64,000 bases of DNA, from NCBI RefSeq assembly GCF_019175285.1, contig NC_056527.1:119286101-119350100 (forward strand). Direction: 5' to 3'. Position 1 is the stretch's first letter. Each line of letters starts with the position of its first letter. The DNA is from Sceloporus undulatus. Its lineage: Eukaryota; Chordata; Lepidosauria; Squamata; Phrynosomatidae. Made by a program: the position numbers and the translations under genes. Under the pieces are notes generated by a model. It saw nothing but the letters and a program-made list of their open reading frames with translations, searched no databases and had not been told where the DNA came from. This document shows positions 62,641 through 64,000 of the stretch, piece by piece.

Positions 62641-63537
62641 TTAGTCATTGAGGTGCCACAAGAGTCTTTGTTTTTACAAACGGCCATGCCCACCAATCAA
62701 AAATGTTTGGACTGCAACTCCCATAATTCCTGAGCCATCATTCAGTGGCTCACTGGCACTTTCAAGAATGTGGTTTCCTTTGGGAAAAGAGTTGATAGAA
62801 AAGCCTTGGGCACTTGGTGGTGGTGTGTTAATGGGGGGGGGGGGCCACCTGCCACAGAGCTACTCTCCCCCCCCCTTTCTAGTCTGGTGGGATGAGAGGT
62901 CTCTTCTGGGGGGCATGCCTTTCTCATCAGCGCCCCCCCCCCCCCGTTATTACAGGCCTGGTTGGTGAGGGCACAGGTGACGGGACCTTCTCGGTGGCTT
63001 CCCTCAGACTGAGGAATCTCAGCTCCCTTCCCATCAGCAGGCAAGGGTCTTCTACTTTGCCATGGCCCTTCATTTGAGTGATGTTGTGCATCTCTCCCTA
63101 CGAAGGACCCAAGGAGCCTTACAGCAAGACTAAAACAAGGTATAGCTAAACACCTGGTTGTATTTTTTAAAAAGCAATCAAGTGAGCTGAAAAATATTCC
63201 TAATTTAAAACAGTGTGTAATAATTTATAAGAGATGCCAATAAAGATAAAATGCAATAGATGGAAGTGGCAATGGGCAATGTCCTTGGCTAGCCCCTGGG
63301 ATTCGGAGGGCAGCTGTGAGGATGAAGCCAGCCCCACACTGGCCTTGGAGGGCAGGTTTGCAGAACAGCCAAATAAGCCTCAGGCCTTGGGAGCACATGA
63401 CGCTGTCCCATGCAGGGAATTGAATAAAGTGGGGGGCTTGATACTGGATAGGGCCGGGTGTCCCTTGGCCACTTGTGGGGTGGGGGTGTACACTTGGAGA
63501 CATCCTTCTGCTGTCTCACCCTCACTTCCCAGTTGCC

Positions 63538-63570
63538 CTTCCTTCCTTCCTTCCTTCCTTCCTTCCTTCC
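63538..63570 (+). repeat. (CCTT)n microsatellite
   Basis: About eight tetranucleotide units in LRCH4 intron 1. Confidence 0.9.
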
Positions 63571-64000
63571 CTCACTTTGCTGAGAGCACAGTTCAGGGGA
63601 GCTCCTTTTAGGTCTTGTTGTAGGGAAGGACCTTTAAAGGTTTGTTTGTTTGTTCTTCCTCCCTCCTTTCCCTCTTTCCCCTTGCAAGGCATCACCTTCC
63701 TCTAACCCTTGGATCACTCTCAGCCCTGAAGAGTGTTTTGTGGGAAGGGGGAGGCACTTTGCCAAGCCAAGCCAGCTGCTTGTGGGGCAGGGTGCGGGAG
63801 GACAGTGGGCAGAGAATGAGCAGCCAATTGCTGGACGTAATTGGATTAACAGACTTTCTCTTCCTTTCATGCGCTTGGGGTATGTGTCTGTCTCCAGTGC
63901 TTCTCTGCCTGAAGTTCACTTCCAGAAAGGGTTCCATAGATGTTCAGTCTTGCTATCTTTCAGTTTCAGCAGCTTGATCATCCAAGTCTGTGCTGAAGCA

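Larger units (their letters stand above)
52354..64000 (+). other. LRCH4 intron 1 (at least 11.6 kb, open at the window end)
   Basis: No LRR-coding exon could be found. The interval holds CR1 copies (52741-53424, 54885-55420 and 56000-57880), short CR1 ends (about 54365-54480), a retroposon block (58520-58760), a Tigger-like piece (62455-62640), simple repeats ((GT)n near 58085 and 60768; (GGAA)n near 61744; (CCTT)n at 63538-63570) and poly-G/C runs. The parts 58770-61700 and 62700-63100 show nothing else recognisable. Confidence 0.7.

Noticed and set aside
63234-63611. 125-codon plus-strand open frame near the window end
   Set aside because: It begins in a retroposon tail and ends in the CCTT microsatellite. 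It has no LRR or other domain, so it is not LRCH4 exon 2.

Overview
The window looks like nuclear DNA of a squamate reptile, probably an iguanian-type lizard. The genes are vertebrate and intron-containing, in GC-rich CpG-island DNA of the kind found on microchromosomes. The interspersed repeats fit a lizard: 5'-truncated CR1 LINEs, tRNA-derived and 5S rRNA-derived SINEs with a RTE/BovB-like tail, and palindromic DNA-transposon MITEs. This assignment is inferred from repeat content and protein resemblance recalled from memory; no search was run.

Layout. (1) 1-6.5 kb: the 3' part of KIF1C (+), from the FHA domain to the stop at 4559, followed by a long 3'UTR. (2) 7.0-10.9 kb: MOSPD3 (-), tail-to-tail with KIF1C. 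Only its two C-terminal exons are visible. The MSP-domain exons probably lie in the assembly gap at 9672-9681, which borders a 47-48 bp minisatellite. (3) 11.7-22.9 kb: complete PCOLCE (+, nine coding exons, 482 aa: signal peptide, CUB, CUB, NTR). (4) 27.8-30.5 kb: an intronless seven-helix PAQR receptor (+), nearest to PAQR9/membrane progestin receptors, behind a CpG island. (5) 30.5-38.7 kb: repeat-rich intergenic DNA with nested SINE/LINE insertions. (6) 38.7-47.9 kb: FBXO24 (-, ten proposed coding exons, about 607 aa). (7) 51.5-52.4 kb: a CpG island with ten ATTGG (inverted CCAAT) boxes, probably a shared promoter for LRCH4 (+) and FBXO24 (-). (8) 52.16 kb to the end: LRCH4 exon 1 and at least 11.6 kb of intron 1, filled with CR1 copies and simple repeats.

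MOSPD3, PCOLCE, FBXO24 and LRCH4 are neighbours in human 7q22, so this is a conserved block. It differs from human in three ways: KIF1C (human 17p13) abuts it, PCOLCE is inverted relative to MOSPD3 and FBXO24, and a PAQR gene sits between PCOLCE and FBXO24. The genes form no pathway: a kinesin motor, an ER contact-site protein, a collagen-processing enhancer, a steroid-receptor-like membrane protein, an F-box ubiquitin-ligase adaptor and an LRR/CH scaffold. The most interesting signals are the ATTGG-box array, the PAQR gene in this block, the rearranged synteny, the gap-adjacent minisatellite hiding MOSPD3 exons, and the two Pol III SINE classes sharing one tail.
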